Notes: a model not told the origin generated them from the letters alone. Counted from the first letter of the stretch, positions 20,431 through 30,406 are shown. The stretch: 32,048 bases of DNA from Chara braunii (GCA_003427395.1 BFEA01000059.1:1935250-1967297); one strand, 5' to 3'. A program made the numbers and translations.

Positions 20431-21560
20431 GGTGAAGCGTGAATGACGTGTATTGATGAATCACGTGTATTGAATGCGAGGAATGCCCATGGTCAAGCGT
20501 GGCGTCGGGTTGTAGCTGGAAATCGGGGGGGGAAGAGAACATCTAACGGGGCTGGCATCCGAAGGCCAGTCGTCACCTGAAGTGTAAGGGGCTTAATCTG
20601 TTGATGGAAGAAAACACAGTTGAAAAAGTCCGATGTAAACTGCTTAAAAGAACTTGCGAATTGTCTGCCTAGACACAACCCCCATGGACATAGATGACGT
20701 AGCCAGAAGGGTAACGTTTGCCTCCTGCAATTGCAGCACAGAAAAACACAACCGGCTGATTTATACCCCACTCGCGAGCGCACCAGACAGTGGATCTCAT
20801 TGTGATCAGCGTCCTCCCGAGAAGCAAAGAGCAAGTGGGAGTATATACTTATGATACTGTGGTATTGTGCTGCACGTCCATTTTATTTTTTCGAATTGTG
20901 CAGTTTTTTCATAACATGCATTTCGAAATTTGGTATAAATTTGCTATAAAATCTTCAATTTATAGATATGTCAACCATTTTTGTTATCGAAGTTAATATT
21001 TGTTTGTACGTATTGTTATGTAAATGTCCTTGATCTCGTTTGTCGATATGGGATGCACTTTCGTTTTTGTTATGGTTACCTGGGACACATACACTGTAGT
21101 CCTCACTATTGCTATTGCAGTCGTCTCACATTGCAATTCATATTTCAATACCGGATGATAAAGGAAATGTACAGTTCTTTACGCATGTAGAGATTCTGAG
21201 GGTCGTTGGTTCATGAGGTAACGCTTGGTCAATTGAGAGGGTATACAACTGCATGTACTCTGCCCTTCGATCCGACCCATCAGATGGGCCTTGGGCGTGC
21301 AGCGGAACAGCGTCTTAATTCTCCCCTCATCAGGAGCGCCCAAATTCATCCAACTAGAAACGTTTCTACTCTATTTTTTTCAGCGGCCGATAGCTGGGCC
21401 AAGTACTGGTGGTTTAAGACCCACGGCTATTGAACAACCCACAAGGTCAAGGGAACGCAGTCCTCCGGCTTCAAAAAACACCAAGACCTACGGACAAGCC
21501 TAAATTACGAAGAGGGTCCCCTACCTGCACGGGCCGTTGGGTCCCAGATACTTCAATTGT
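20430..21560. other. Stretch without a recognisable gene
   Basis: Small open frames on both strands show no domain. A short AT-rich part lies at 20870-21010. GTACTGGTGGTTTAAG near 21402 recurs near 26938, which hints at a shared repeat fragment. Confidence 0.4.
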
Positions 21561-21705
21561 GCTGAGACTGCGGGGTTTAAGTTTTCCTCAGTTGTATACC
21601 CTCCAAATTTTGAGCCCGCAGTCTCAGCTCGATGTTCAGAATCTCTACACCGTCATCCCATATCCCTCCAAATTTTGAGGAAAAATTAAACCCCGCCATC
21701 TCAGC
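21561..21705. repeat. 30-bp inverted repeat (fold-back), 145 bp across
   Basis: The arms 21561-21590 (GCTGAGA..CGGGGTTTAA..) and 21676-21705 (..TTAAACCCCG..TCTCAGC) are inverted and differ at about three positions. A direct repeat CCTCCAAATTTTGAG also occurs in the interior and right arm. Confidence 0.85.
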
Positions 21706-21708
21706 TCG

Positions 21709-21978
21709 ATGTTCAGCGGCAGCAAGAAGGCAACGTCGGCAGGAGGTAAGCAAGTAAATCTCGTTGTTCTGTGCCTGGAAGGCCTCACCACCGCCGTGTT
21801 CTGACCTTAACTGACGAACAAGCAATCATATTGCAGATTCTGGAAACACACTCCCTTCTCCAGTTCTGTCCTCTGGTTTTTGTGAACAGCCGTGCACTTG
21901 ACCCCGACCGGCCAGCCGAACAGTCTCACCACACCGCCTAAGAAATCACAGCTTGTCGATCTGTCTGTGCATTCCAAG
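21709..21978 (+). CDS. Weak two-exon coding candidate
   Basis: Exon 21709-21745 starts at an ATG (FSGSKKATSAG) and ends in phase 1 at GTAAGC. A second exon, 21890-21978, follows a strong pyrimidine tract and ACAG, continues in frame (VHLTPTGQPNSLTTPPKK) and ends at GTAAGG. The total of 126 nt is a whole number of codons. No following exon could be identified, no domain is known, and the ATG lies in a repeated segment. This could be a gene fragment or chance. Confidence 0.22.
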
Positions 21979-22185
21979 GTAAGGTTTTGGTCATAACAAT
22001 CCTCAATTTGCCTCGAGATTACGTGCGCTTTGTTAAACGACGACGCTTCGTCAACCTTTTTGTACCTCACAAAGAGATGCACATCACCAATGAACGGGAT
22101 CCCACGAACCAGACCCTTATCCTTTCCAAGCGAAGATAGAAAGGAGAATTTAGAGAAAACGCACAGAACACAGGAGATAGCAGGA

Positions 22186-22420
22186 CTAGAGGGCGCTCGG
22201 GCACCCGACTTGTGCCCAGATGCAGGTCCGGATGCCCGGCCCGGCGGGGTCCCTTCGCAAAAAAATGAAAGTCTAAAAATTCCAGAAAAAGAAATGTTGT
22301 GTAGAATCGCAAAACAAACAACTTTTGGCCGAGGATCACATCAGAATTCCTCACCGAATCGAAGATAAAAAAGAAAATAACACTAAATCACACTAAGGCA
22401 CTCCTCTTTGAACTTTCCGG
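22186..22420. repeat. GC-rich/AT-rich dispersed repeat, isolated copy
   Basis: CGGGCACCCGACTTGTGCCC, then a CCCGGCCCGGC block, an A-rich part and ACAACTTTTGGCCGAGGATC match the units at 27526 and 28100 in order and spacing. Confidence 0.8.
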
Positions 22421-23750
22421 AAGCACCCAAACCACCTGGTTGACAAACTGAGAAAGCGTCCTCCTTCCCTGTACGATGCACACAGGGGAGAAGGAAGGGC
22501 AGATTGGTCTCCACCTCTTAACATCCTCGTGCTTCGGTTTTTCCAACTTACCTCGCCTGTCCAACCAACTTACCTACTTACCTCGCCTATCCCATCGAGC
22601 CAGTTTTTCCAGCCCTTTTAGTGCATAAACTCTCCGGGTCTCAGGAAGGTGTTCTCCTCCTCACGGGTCACAACCCCTGGGCTATTGAAAATAATTTTGC
22701 TTTTCCTTGGCGATACTATACTCGCCAACAAACCAAGGTGTCCCCCGGGTTGTGATCAATCGGGGTTGATACTAGCCCCTCCAATCTCGTTTTCCAAGCA
22801 ACCACCACCTCCTCTTTACACGAACCCTTTCATTCCCCATCCACCTAGAAGGACCGGGAACATTCCTATTGTTACTGAACCAACTCGGCGCACCTTCCAG
22901 GTCGTTCAGCCGGAAAGACACATGGCCATCTATGCGTGGAAAAACTTCATCAGATGAAGCACATGTGCATGCCTCCTCGACCTTGTTAGCCGTCGTCCTA
23001 AAATTTAAGCAGCAAATCCCCCTTGATTTTGTTCTTTAACCTTTACGAGTTCCATTCTATCGTCCGCTTCCTCCTGCACAATCCGCTTTTTGCACAATGA
23101 CGAACCATACTTAATCCCTAGCCGCTGCCCGACATTCAAATCAAATCGTCGCCTAATTACCCCAGAAACAATCAAAGCCAGCCAGTATTGACTGCGCTTC
23201 TCTGGAAACGTCCTAATAGCAGAAAAGGCCCGAACCAAAACAACGAAGTCCCACTTTCAGTTGTTTGCCAGAGGGCAGATCATGAAGCAAGTTCGCCGAA
23301 GTGGGTTTCTGAATCAAGGCTGTGGACAAGAATGGAACAACAGTAGTGATTAATATGTCAGTTCCCGCTTGGGAAAACCTTTTCCTTTCCCTTAGCACTT
23401 CCACAATGCAATCGGTCCGAACCAATGACGAAACCATACTTGCGGTCAATCACTTTCCAATTCTCCGCCCATTCATCCCCTTCGGTATGCATGATACCCA
23501 CTGAAGATACCTTATCGCTGACAGAGGAGGCGACACAACCCGAATGGTAGAATGGAGTTTATATGCGTTCGACATCGTCCCGTCTTCCCAACCACACAAT
23601 CTTGGATCGCCCTTCTCCTCCTTTCACATTTACCCAACTGCTGGCGCCTTTGCTTCACTCGGCTTATCTCGTCCATTGAAGTATGGACGCAACCAGCAAA
23701 TCATGCATATCTCTAGATGTAGAACATCTCACTCTTTATTGAAACAAAGA
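22420..23750. other. Stretch without a secure gene, possibly remains of a minus-strand element
   Basis: Minus-strand open frames (for example 23449-23213 and 23238-23005) overlap in different frames, as expected of a decayed reading frame downstream of the GIY-YIG fragment. No domain is recognised in them. Confidence 0.35.
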
Positions 23751-23755
23751 TATAG

Positions 23756-24050
23756 CTACATACTGCCCCACACGACAAGCCTCGACCAACAATACAGCTT
23801 GTGGTTGCACCTTCCTCCATTCACCACATGAGGATTGAGAGCGTGGCACACATGTTCATTCCATTTGATTGGCAATGACCTCGTCGTCGAGCCAACGTAC
23901 AGATGACACGTCCAGGTTGAAATCAACATGTAGACCAAGGGACCCTCCCAACACTCAAAATCAAAGCCCTGATGCAAACGTTCCAACAAATAACCGTTTA
24001 ACTTCTCTGCCCAAACAATCTGCCCATTTATAATTACACGGACAACAAGT
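23756..24050 (-). pseudogene. GIY-YIG-like endonuclease fragment
   Basis: The minus strand is open from about 24050 to a stop at 23756. It encodes LVYMLIS, about ten residues later LYVGSTTRS, then KWNEHV and later HKLYCW. The order and spacing of VY..YVG..W.EH fit the N-terminal half of a GIY-YIG nuclease. The usual Gly of GIY reads Leu, and the position usually held by Arg before WNEH reads Lys, so activity is doubtful. Such domains occur in Penelope-like elements, in group I intron and homing nucleases, and in SLX1. No reverse transcriptase was found nearby. Most likely a fossil of a larger minus-strand element. Recognition is by motif only. Confidence 0.5.
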
Positions 24051-24084
24051 AGAAAAAGGCATTAAAGTCCTGATATCGTAAAAC

Positions 24085-24194
24085 AAAGTCTGCGGAAAGT
24101 GCACTTAAAAAGTTTCAGTCTTTGGGTTTAACAAGGACACCGGGATAGAGGTTTTGTAAAAAAAAAAAAAAAAAAAAAAAGTCTGCAGAAAGTG
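24085..24194 (+). mobile_element. 76-nt A-tailed retro-insertion with 17-bp target-site duplications
   Basis: AAAGTCTGCGGAAAGTG (24085-24101) and AAAGTCTGCAGAAAGTG (24178-24194) flank a 76-base insert that ends in about 20 A. This is the layout left by LINE-type target-primed reverse transcription of a short RNA. The source RNA is not recognised. Confidence 0.8.
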
Positions 24195-24412
24195 AGGAAC
24201 ATTTGAATGCGAAGGCCGAGGAAGAAACAGGACAGCAAGAAGAGGAAGAGGATAAGAAGACAAGGAAGTGGACGAAGAGAGGACCAGACAAAGGGTATGA
24301 GAAGCAGAGCCCGAAAAGGCAGCAGAGGAATTCTCGCATAAATATGGAGCCGTTGCAGGACCAGACCACGAAGGTAAACCAGAACCGGACAAATTCTCAA
24401 AGAAACTAGATC

Positions 24413-24484
24413 GCTTCAAACGACCCTCGTTCGTAATGACCGCAATCTGCTTCAAACTACCCTCGTTCCTAATGACCGCAATCT
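24413..24484 (-). repeat. 36-bp tandem duplication
   Basis: Two units of GCTTCAAAC.ACCCTCGTTC.TAATGACCGCAATCT. On the minus strand this reads as a repeated 12-residue unit (KQIAVITNEG..), in frame and beyond the end of the gag-like pseudogene. Confidence 0.92.
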
Positions 24485-24780
24485 GGCCACGCTCAAGACG
24501 TCTCCTCAGAGTTCGACACTTTTCTCGTTAGCGTCTTCTGTAGTGCCAACTTTTCTTCTCTGTCTCGTCGTCTCCAACGTGATACATCGAGCATGCCTCG
24601 CTAGATATCTGTCTCATAACTTTATCACCATCTTTATCGAAGACCTTGTTCGCCTTGCCGATGGTTTCTTCCATTTTTTGAAGCTTGATTCCAGCTTCCT
24701 TGCACATGGGTTCCAACCCCAATTTCCTCAGCATCCACAACTTCTTCTTTTCATTTTCAACAAAGGTATAGCGTTCGTTC

Positions 24781-25066
24781 ACCTCCTGCGACTTGCCGTT
24801 GCTCTCATTCGGCTTGTGTATCCCTCTACAAGGTGTAGCTTTCTTTGCTTTCCTATCCGACCTCAGTGCCACAACCTCCAAGCGCTCGTTCAAGTGTGTG
24901 GCCCCCGTACCGGGTTGTTCGGCACCTCCTGCGACTTGCCGTTGCTCTCATTCGGCTTGTGTATCCCTTTACAAAGTGTAGCTCTCTTTGCTTTCCTATC
25001 CGACCTAAGTGCCACAACCTCCAAGCGCTCGTTCAAGTGTGTGGCCCCCGTACCGGGTTGTTCGGC
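24781..25066 (-). repeat. 143-bp tandem duplication inside the gag-like pseudogene
   Basis: ACCTCCTGCGACTTGCCGTT starts copies at 24781 and 24924, nearly identical. Because 143 is not a multiple of three, the same peptide (NERLEVVALRSDRKAK) is read in two different frames. Confidence 0.95.
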
Positions 25067-25664
25067 AACATCTACTGCCGTTAGCTTACTCAACCGTTCT
25101 TGTAGGTTCTGAACCTGCATTTCGGCTGCCATCCGCTTTTTCTCGGCCTCTACCCTCCTTTCTGTTAACATAGCAACATGGACATTCGATGCCTGCTGCA
25201 AACCTTGAAGATTTCGCTAGTAATCCCTCCATTTATCCGCGTGCCCAATATTATTTGTCCACCGTGGTTTAGGGGTACCACAATTAGAGCATTCTGGAGT
25301 AGCAGCAATGACACTGCCTCTTTTGTTTTTTGGCCTCAGTGCTTCATTCTTCCACACCTTGATCTCATCATGCACTCGTAGGCTTTGATCACACAGCCTG
25401 TTGACCTCCGTTCTCAAACTGTCAAACTCCGTCTCAAATTTGGTTTTAACAAATGCAGTGCCTCGTAACTCCTCAATCTCTTGTGTACTATCTGTTTTGT
25501 TCGTCACCTGCCTCTACAGCTCCGCAATTTTTCGTTGCAACTGAAGGATCTTATCTCCTACTGCCGATTAGCCTCTCCTTTCAGTTTCGTGCTAAGCTCT
25601 TTGTTCTCCTTCTTTAGGCGGAACAACTCATCGTCACTGTATGCTACCCCCTTCTCCTGCCTTC

Positions 25665-25894
25665 GCCCCATCAGTAGTGTGTCCCAATAACTCCATCCTC
25701 AGATCCAATTGCGCACCCATCTCCTGTTCGAAGTGTTCCTGCTCTTGTTTCCACTCCCACTTACGGTAGTCCTCGTCCTGCCCCATCAGTAGTGTGTCCC
25801 AATAACTCCATCCTCTTATCCAGTCGCGCACCCATCTCCTGTTCGAAGTGTTCCCGCTCTCGTTTCCACTCCCACTTACGGGCGTCCTCGTCCT
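25665..25894 (-). repeat. 115-bp tandem duplication inside the gag-like pseudogene
   Basis: GCCCCATCAGTAGTGTGTCC starts copies at 25665 and shortly after 25780. The coded peptide (EHFEQEMGA..MELLGHTTDGA) appears in two frames, as 115 is not divisible by three. Confidence 0.95.
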
Positions 25895-26033
25895 TGAGAT
25901 TCTTCGCTTTCTCCTCATCTTTCTTTTGCTCCGCCGCCTTCAGCTGGTCTTCCAAATATTTATTATAACATTTGTCGAGACGTTATTGGTTCTCTCTCCA
26001 CCAGCTTGGCCTTGCTTGTGATGGATACCCGTT

Positions 26034-26227
26034 GTACGAAGTACTAGCTCCCAGTTGGTTAGCCCCCGAGTTAGATGCAACCGCAGGCGTGTTTTCACTC
26101 GTAGGAGGCAAAGGCTAACAGTGGAGCTGTGTACGAAGTACTAGCTCCTTGTTGATTAGCCCCCAAGTTAGATGCAGCCGCAGGCGTGTTTTCACTCGCA
26201 GGAGGCAAAGGCTAACAGTGGAGCGCT
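26034..26227 (-). repeat. 97-bp tandem duplication inside the gag-like pseudogene
   Basis: GTACGAAGTACTAGCTCC begins copies at 26034 and 26131, both ending GGCTAACAGTGGAGC. Confidence 0.95.
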
Positions 26228-26409
26228 AGTCGGCACCGCGCCGTAGCACTTGGCCGGAATCTACCTCCTCTTTGAGGGCAATCATGAATCCAATGATTCA
26301 TAGCCCCATAATGAAAGCAACCTCCAATCGACCGCATACCACCATCTCTTGAAAACTCTCTCGTAAACAACAAAACCCAACGTCGAAACGAAGGTGAGTT
26401 ATACAATTA

Positions 26410-27500
26410 CATGATCATTCTTTGAATTGTGAGTGTGTGTCATAGCATGCACTCCTTGTTGGCTTATCAGCCCCGTGACTTTAGTGTCAGAATCTAAAAA
26501 CAAACATAAGACAAAAAATATATCGTCACACTGTTGTCAGACTTTACAAACTAAAAGTAAGATAAAAAAAGAAATTTTCATTTGATCCTAAAACCTGTAT
26601 GCATACATTGCTTACGAGTGCCACTGTAGGTAGACCCTCAACAAATACAGTCCAACAGTTCACGGAATACGAGCTGTCAAGCTGGCAGGGGAAGTTTGAG
26701 AAAAAGGAAAAGAATAGGAAAAAACAACAAAACAATACTCTGAATCTAACTGTTATTTGGGGAAAGATTCGCTCTTGAATGAATCACCTAAAGAACAACC
26801 TCTGGGACGACCTCTCCCCATCATCATTGAAGTGAGGGAAGTTTTTTTTTTTTTTTTTTTCAGCCCCCAAATCACTACAACTGGGCATTCGTTGGGACGA
26901 CCTCCTAAAGTTACGTGTTTTTTTTTGTTGGGCGAGGTACTGGTGGTTTAAGCGGTATGATTATGAGGATCCTCGTATCCGAGGACTCCATTTGTATTTC
27001 CTTTCCTTAGGCTTTCCTTCGATAGTTGACATTTTGTTTCTTAAAAAACTCTCACGTATTTCGAAGCCATTTGTGTTCTTCCTTAAACAACCTTGTGCAC
27101 TGTAAATTTTCATTTTATGCAATAGGCGGTGAATATCAGTTTAGAGAAAAAAAACTTTGCGTGCTTCTTGTCTTCGAAGGACAATGAACAACTAGCTTCC
27201 GCACACCGCCTACTAATTGCATCCGTGTTGTCCAAACATGTGATTCTGCTTTACAAGGGCTACATCATCCGTATGGCAGTTCTCGTTCTCAACAATAGAT
27301 GGTATTTCCTCACATTTATCATTTAGATAGTGACGTTGAATATGCACTAAGCTGTCACGTTTATTAAAAAGATAGTGAAGTTGAACATGCACTAAGCTGT
27401 TAACCCTGGACTCTCAACGTTTTCCCTGGTGCTACATCCACTTCTGCTTTCAAAATTAAACAAGACTAGCAAGACATATGGGATCGTCAAAATCAATAAT
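26410..27500. other. Stretch without a recognisable gene
   Basis: An oligo-T run lies at about 26844-26860, and GTACTGGTGGTTTAAG near 26938 is shared with ~21402. A 65-codon + frame at 27129-27326 has no recognisable domain. Repeat fragments are likely. Confidence 0.4.
27326..27402 (+). repeat. 45-bp tandem duplication
   Basis: GATAGTGA[C/A]GTTGAA, then ATGCACTAAGCTGT, occurs at 27326 and 27371. Confidence 0.92.
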
Positions 27501-27525
27501 CAATAAAAGGAATCAATATTTAGGT

Positions 27526-28100
27526 TGTTTTTCCGGGCGCCCGGGCACCCAACTTGTGCCCAGACACACGCAGGTGCTTGGCTGGGCATGCCCCTCGGGC
27601 AGGGTTCCGAGCAGTTCCAATGCAAAAAAAAATAAAAAAAATAAAAAAAATTAAAAAAAAAAATCAGAAAACAAATATGTTGTGTAGAATTCCAATACAA
27701 ACAACTTTTGGCTGAGGGTCAAATCAGGATTCCTCACTGAATCGGAGATAGAAAAAAAAAAAAATCACACTAAAGGACCCCCCTTTTACCCCTCTTAGCC
27801 CCTTTAAAAATATATAGATACCCCCCTTTCCCCCCTTGATAGCCAACTCTAAAAAAATGAAGCGAGCCAGGATTTGGGGTCGTCTGGGACAGTGCGGAAA
27901 GACAATTTTTTTTTTAATTATTATTATATATATTTTTTTCCTGCCCGAGGACCCCGACTGTCACGCCCGGGTGCGCGGCCGTGCAGGCCCGGCTGGGCAT
28001 GAAAAAACTTCCTAGATAGATATTAAATAAATATATGAAAATATCCATTGATATGATCTATTTATATTATACAAATCAAATTACTTCTTGCTTAGTTAGT
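27526..28100 (+). repeat. GC-rich/AT-rich element, tandem unit 1
   Basis: The order is CCGGGCACCCAACTTGTGCC, a GC-rich hairpin-prone block, GGGTTCCGAGCAG, an A-rich part, ACAACTTTTGGCTGAGGGTC, a C-rich part, GGATTTGGGGTCGTCT, a T/A-rich part, then GGCCCGGCTGGGCATGAAAA and CTTCCTAG. Unit 2 repeats the same order. Confidence 0.85.
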
Positions 28101-28560
28101 ATCTAGGCTGTTTTTTTGGGGCGTCCGGGTACCCAACTTGTGCCCAGATACAGGCCTGGGTGCCCGGCCGGGCATGACCCCCCGACAGGGTTCCGAGCAG
28201 CCCCAGCACAAAAAAATGAAAGTAAAAAAATTCCAGAAAAAAAAAACATTGTGTAGAATCGCAATACAAACAACTTTTGGTTGAGGGTCACATCAGAATT
28301 CCTCATCGAATTGAAGATAAAAAGAAAATAACAAAATCATACTAATGCACTCCTCGTTAAACCCCCTTAGCCCTTTTAAAACAAATTTATGCCCCCCTTC
28401 CCCCCCCTGACAGCCAACTCTAAAAAAATGAAAAGAGCCCGGATTTGGGGTCCTTTAGGAGGGTGCAGGAAGACAATTTTTATTATTATTATTATTTTTC
28501 ACGCTGGGTGCCCAGCCGGGCATGAAAATTTCCTAGGTTAGTACTTTATTTTTAAATTAT
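28100..28560 (+). repeat. GC-rich/AT-rich element, tandem unit 2
   Basis: It starts at TATCTAGGCTG and matches unit 1 through CCGGGCATGAAAATTTCCTAG. Landmarks are spaced about 570 bp from those of unit 1. Trinucleotide TTA runs are expanded in this copy. Confidence 0.85.
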
Positions 28561-28574
28561 TATTTATTAATTAT

Positions 28575-28875
28575 ATACTTATCTAGGCGACCAGAGTGGC
28601 CCGGGGTCACTTGCCCGGCCGGGCCAAAAAAAATAAAAATAATAAAATAATAATAAATATTTTATTATTTTATTTTCTATTTTAAATGTGGTAAATAATT
28701 TGGATATGACCCTGAGGCAAAAGTTGTTCAGTTGATTTTGCTGCATAACGTAGTTTTTTTTCGGAGTTTTCGGAGTTTTGTTTTTTTTTTTTTTTTTGGT
28801 TGGGACCTTCTCTGGTCCTTGCACGGGCTGGCCACCCGGGACCCGGGCGGCCCGGCTGGTAGCCTAGATACTTAT
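28575..28875 (-). repeat. GC-rich/AT-rich element, inverted partial copy
   Basis: ATATGACCCTGAGGCAAAAGTTGTT near 28705 matches the reverse complement of the CAACTTTTGG..GAGGGTCA landmark. The block ends GGCCCGGCTG, then TAGCCTAGATACTTA, the inverse of the TATCTAGGCTG start of unit 2. With unit 2 it forms a long imperfect fold-back. Confidence 0.65.
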
Positions 28876-29470
28876 TACTTTTGCGGTCGAGGGGTTTATA
28901 ATATTTTCACCCTCCTAAATTTTATCGTGCGTCGTGCCAAGTTACGCGCCTTGTAGCTTGACCGTTTTCCGCTACCAAGATGGAGTGTAGGCCTGATTTC
29001 ATCAAGGTGAACCCTCGACTTTTGTGGTCGAGGGCAGTGCCATATCCCCGTTCACCGTTCACGGGGTCTGTGGACGGAAACCGATCATGGAGCTCATGGA
29101 GTTCACGACGTAGGAGTTAATGGAGTTCATGGAGAGCGGGATCGTTTTTTTTTTTTTTTTTTTGGCTGGAGGGGTATGGTTTGTTTTTTCATAGGAGGTG
29201 GGGGTTATCGGAGGGTAACCCCCCATAATTTTTTTATTTTTGTTTTCTACGAATAATATTTTTTTAATTAATAACGAAAACAAAATGCAACCAGCCAAAA
29301 TAAGCATTTTTGTTTTTAATTTTGTAGGTTATTTCGATTTTTAATTTTTTTTTAAATGTCATCACCCTATGGGGCTTGAGGCGACTGTAGTTGGGTGCGC
29401 CCCCCCCCCCCCACACACACAAAAAAAAAAAAACACCACTCTTTCGTGGTCTGCCCGTTCACAGGTGTAG
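28876..29470. other. Low-complexity, gene-free stretch
   Basis: It contains runs of T (29145-29163), C (29401-29412) and A (29421-29433), repeats of TGGAGTTCA near 29097-29131, and a small hairpin CCCTCGAC/GTCGAGGG at 29012-29034. No coding signal. Confidence 0.5.
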
Positions 29471-29476
29471 TGCCAA

Positions 29477-29492
29477 ATGACCGGCCGGTCAT
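29477..29492. repeat. 16-bp perfect palindrome
   Basis: ATGACCGGCCGGTCAT reads the same on both strands. The surroundings are rich in GTTCA and GGTCA words. It could be a dimeric protein-binding site or the centre of a lost fold-back. Confidence 0.85.
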
Positions 29493-29744
29493 GTTCAAGT
29501 GACTGGTGCGGGTCACGTTCACGGTGACAGCACTGGTCGAGGGACATTATTACTGACTCTAGCCATCTTAGCGCGCGTTGAAACAACGAGCGCATGTACT
29601 AACCAAATTTACTTTTTGATATACCTCGATCTCAATAGTCGAGGAGGTCGTCTCAAAATGTCGTGCAAAAGTGTGCACACTTATATCTTCAGACCGACTC
29701 CGTAATGGTAGCCGGTGTCGTCGTTTTGTTGACTGTAAAAGCAT

Positions 29745-29774
29745 GACCAAATACCCTTGTAAGGGTATTTGGTC
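29745..29774. repeat. Perfect 14-bp-stem hairpin
   Basis: GACCAAATACCCTT, then GT, then AAGGGTATTTGGTC. All 14 pairs match with only two bases between the arms. As DNA this is near cruciform-capable, and such junctions often mark a healed element end. Confidence 0.92.
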
Positions 29775-30292
29775 TAACACCGCTCTTAATGACGAGAGTC
29801 GGCCTATCGTTGATGCACTCACCATTTTGACGAAGCGCTCTGTGAAATGTCAGATGTGGAATATCCTGAAGGTGTAGAAGAAGGCAAGGCAGACAAGGAA
29901 AACACACTAGTGATTACCACAATAAAATGCTCGCAGTGCTGAGTAACAATTGGCCTGTTTCTTTTTTTTTATGTTTGCACTATGGGCCCATATCGTTTGT
30001 CTTTGAAAATTTCAACGAATTTCGCACCGAAATTGCTGGCGAAAATAGCGAATATTTGGACCCCCGTTAACCATCTCTCACAAGCTTAGGAATTAGGCAC
30101 GTGGTTGCACTTAGGGCCTCACCACACCTCGAATCGAGTATTTTTTCGACAGTTGTCAGAAAAGTTTTTAAAGTTCATAATTCGAAGGTTTCACCCGCCT
30201 TCGCCATACAACATGGTGTCGAACTTACCATTCACACGGAGCAGATTCGACAGGGTTGTGTGGCGAGGGTAGGTAATTGAGAATATTTAGGT

Positions 30293-30406
30293 CTTGCTCC
30301 ACTACTCTCGACATGCTCAAAACACAAAAATCGTGGCGGTGTATGTTTCCATGTTCTAGTGTAAGATTTACTATCGTTTTGCACATGTCGAGAGTAGTGG
30401 AGCGAG
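30293..30406. repeat. 31-bp inverted repeat with 52-base loop
   Basis: The left arm 30293-30323 (..CTCCACTACTCTCGACATG..) and right arm 30376-30406 (..CATGTCGAGAGTAGTGGAG..) differ at about three positions. The transcript could fold into a long hairpin of precursor-microRNA size. Just downstream, GGCCCT..AGGGCC forms a second small stem. Confidence 0.88.

Larger units (their letters stand above)
24528..26406 (-). pseudogene. Decayed gag-like retroelement protein (zinc knuckle plus coiled coils)
   Basis: Read on the minus strand from 26406 down, the order is a CX2YX4HX4C zinc-knuckle remnant (CFHYGAMNHWIHDC, codons 26319-26278, second Cys changed to Tyr), then charged coiled-coil segments (EDQLKAAEQKKDEEKAK near 25955; TEVNRLCDQSLRVHDEIK near 25400; RRVEAEKKRMAAEMQVQNLQ near 25150), and a further charged part (LRKLGLEPMCKEAGIKLQK near 24700). 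The pieces lie in different frames, separated by stops and by tandem duplications of 143, 115 and 97 bp. No protease, integrase or reverse transcriptase motif was found. Zinc knuckle plus coiled coil is known from retroelement gag proteins and from some host RNA-binding proteins. I favour a retroelement relic. Confidence 0.55.

Noticed and set aside
24203-24409. Glu/Lys-rich + strand frame (EEETGQQEEEEDKKTRKW..) as an acidic exon
   Set aside because: It lacks the module structure of the nucleolin exons, lies beside an A-rich retro-insertion and overlaps the extension of the minus-strand relic. Low complexity explains it.
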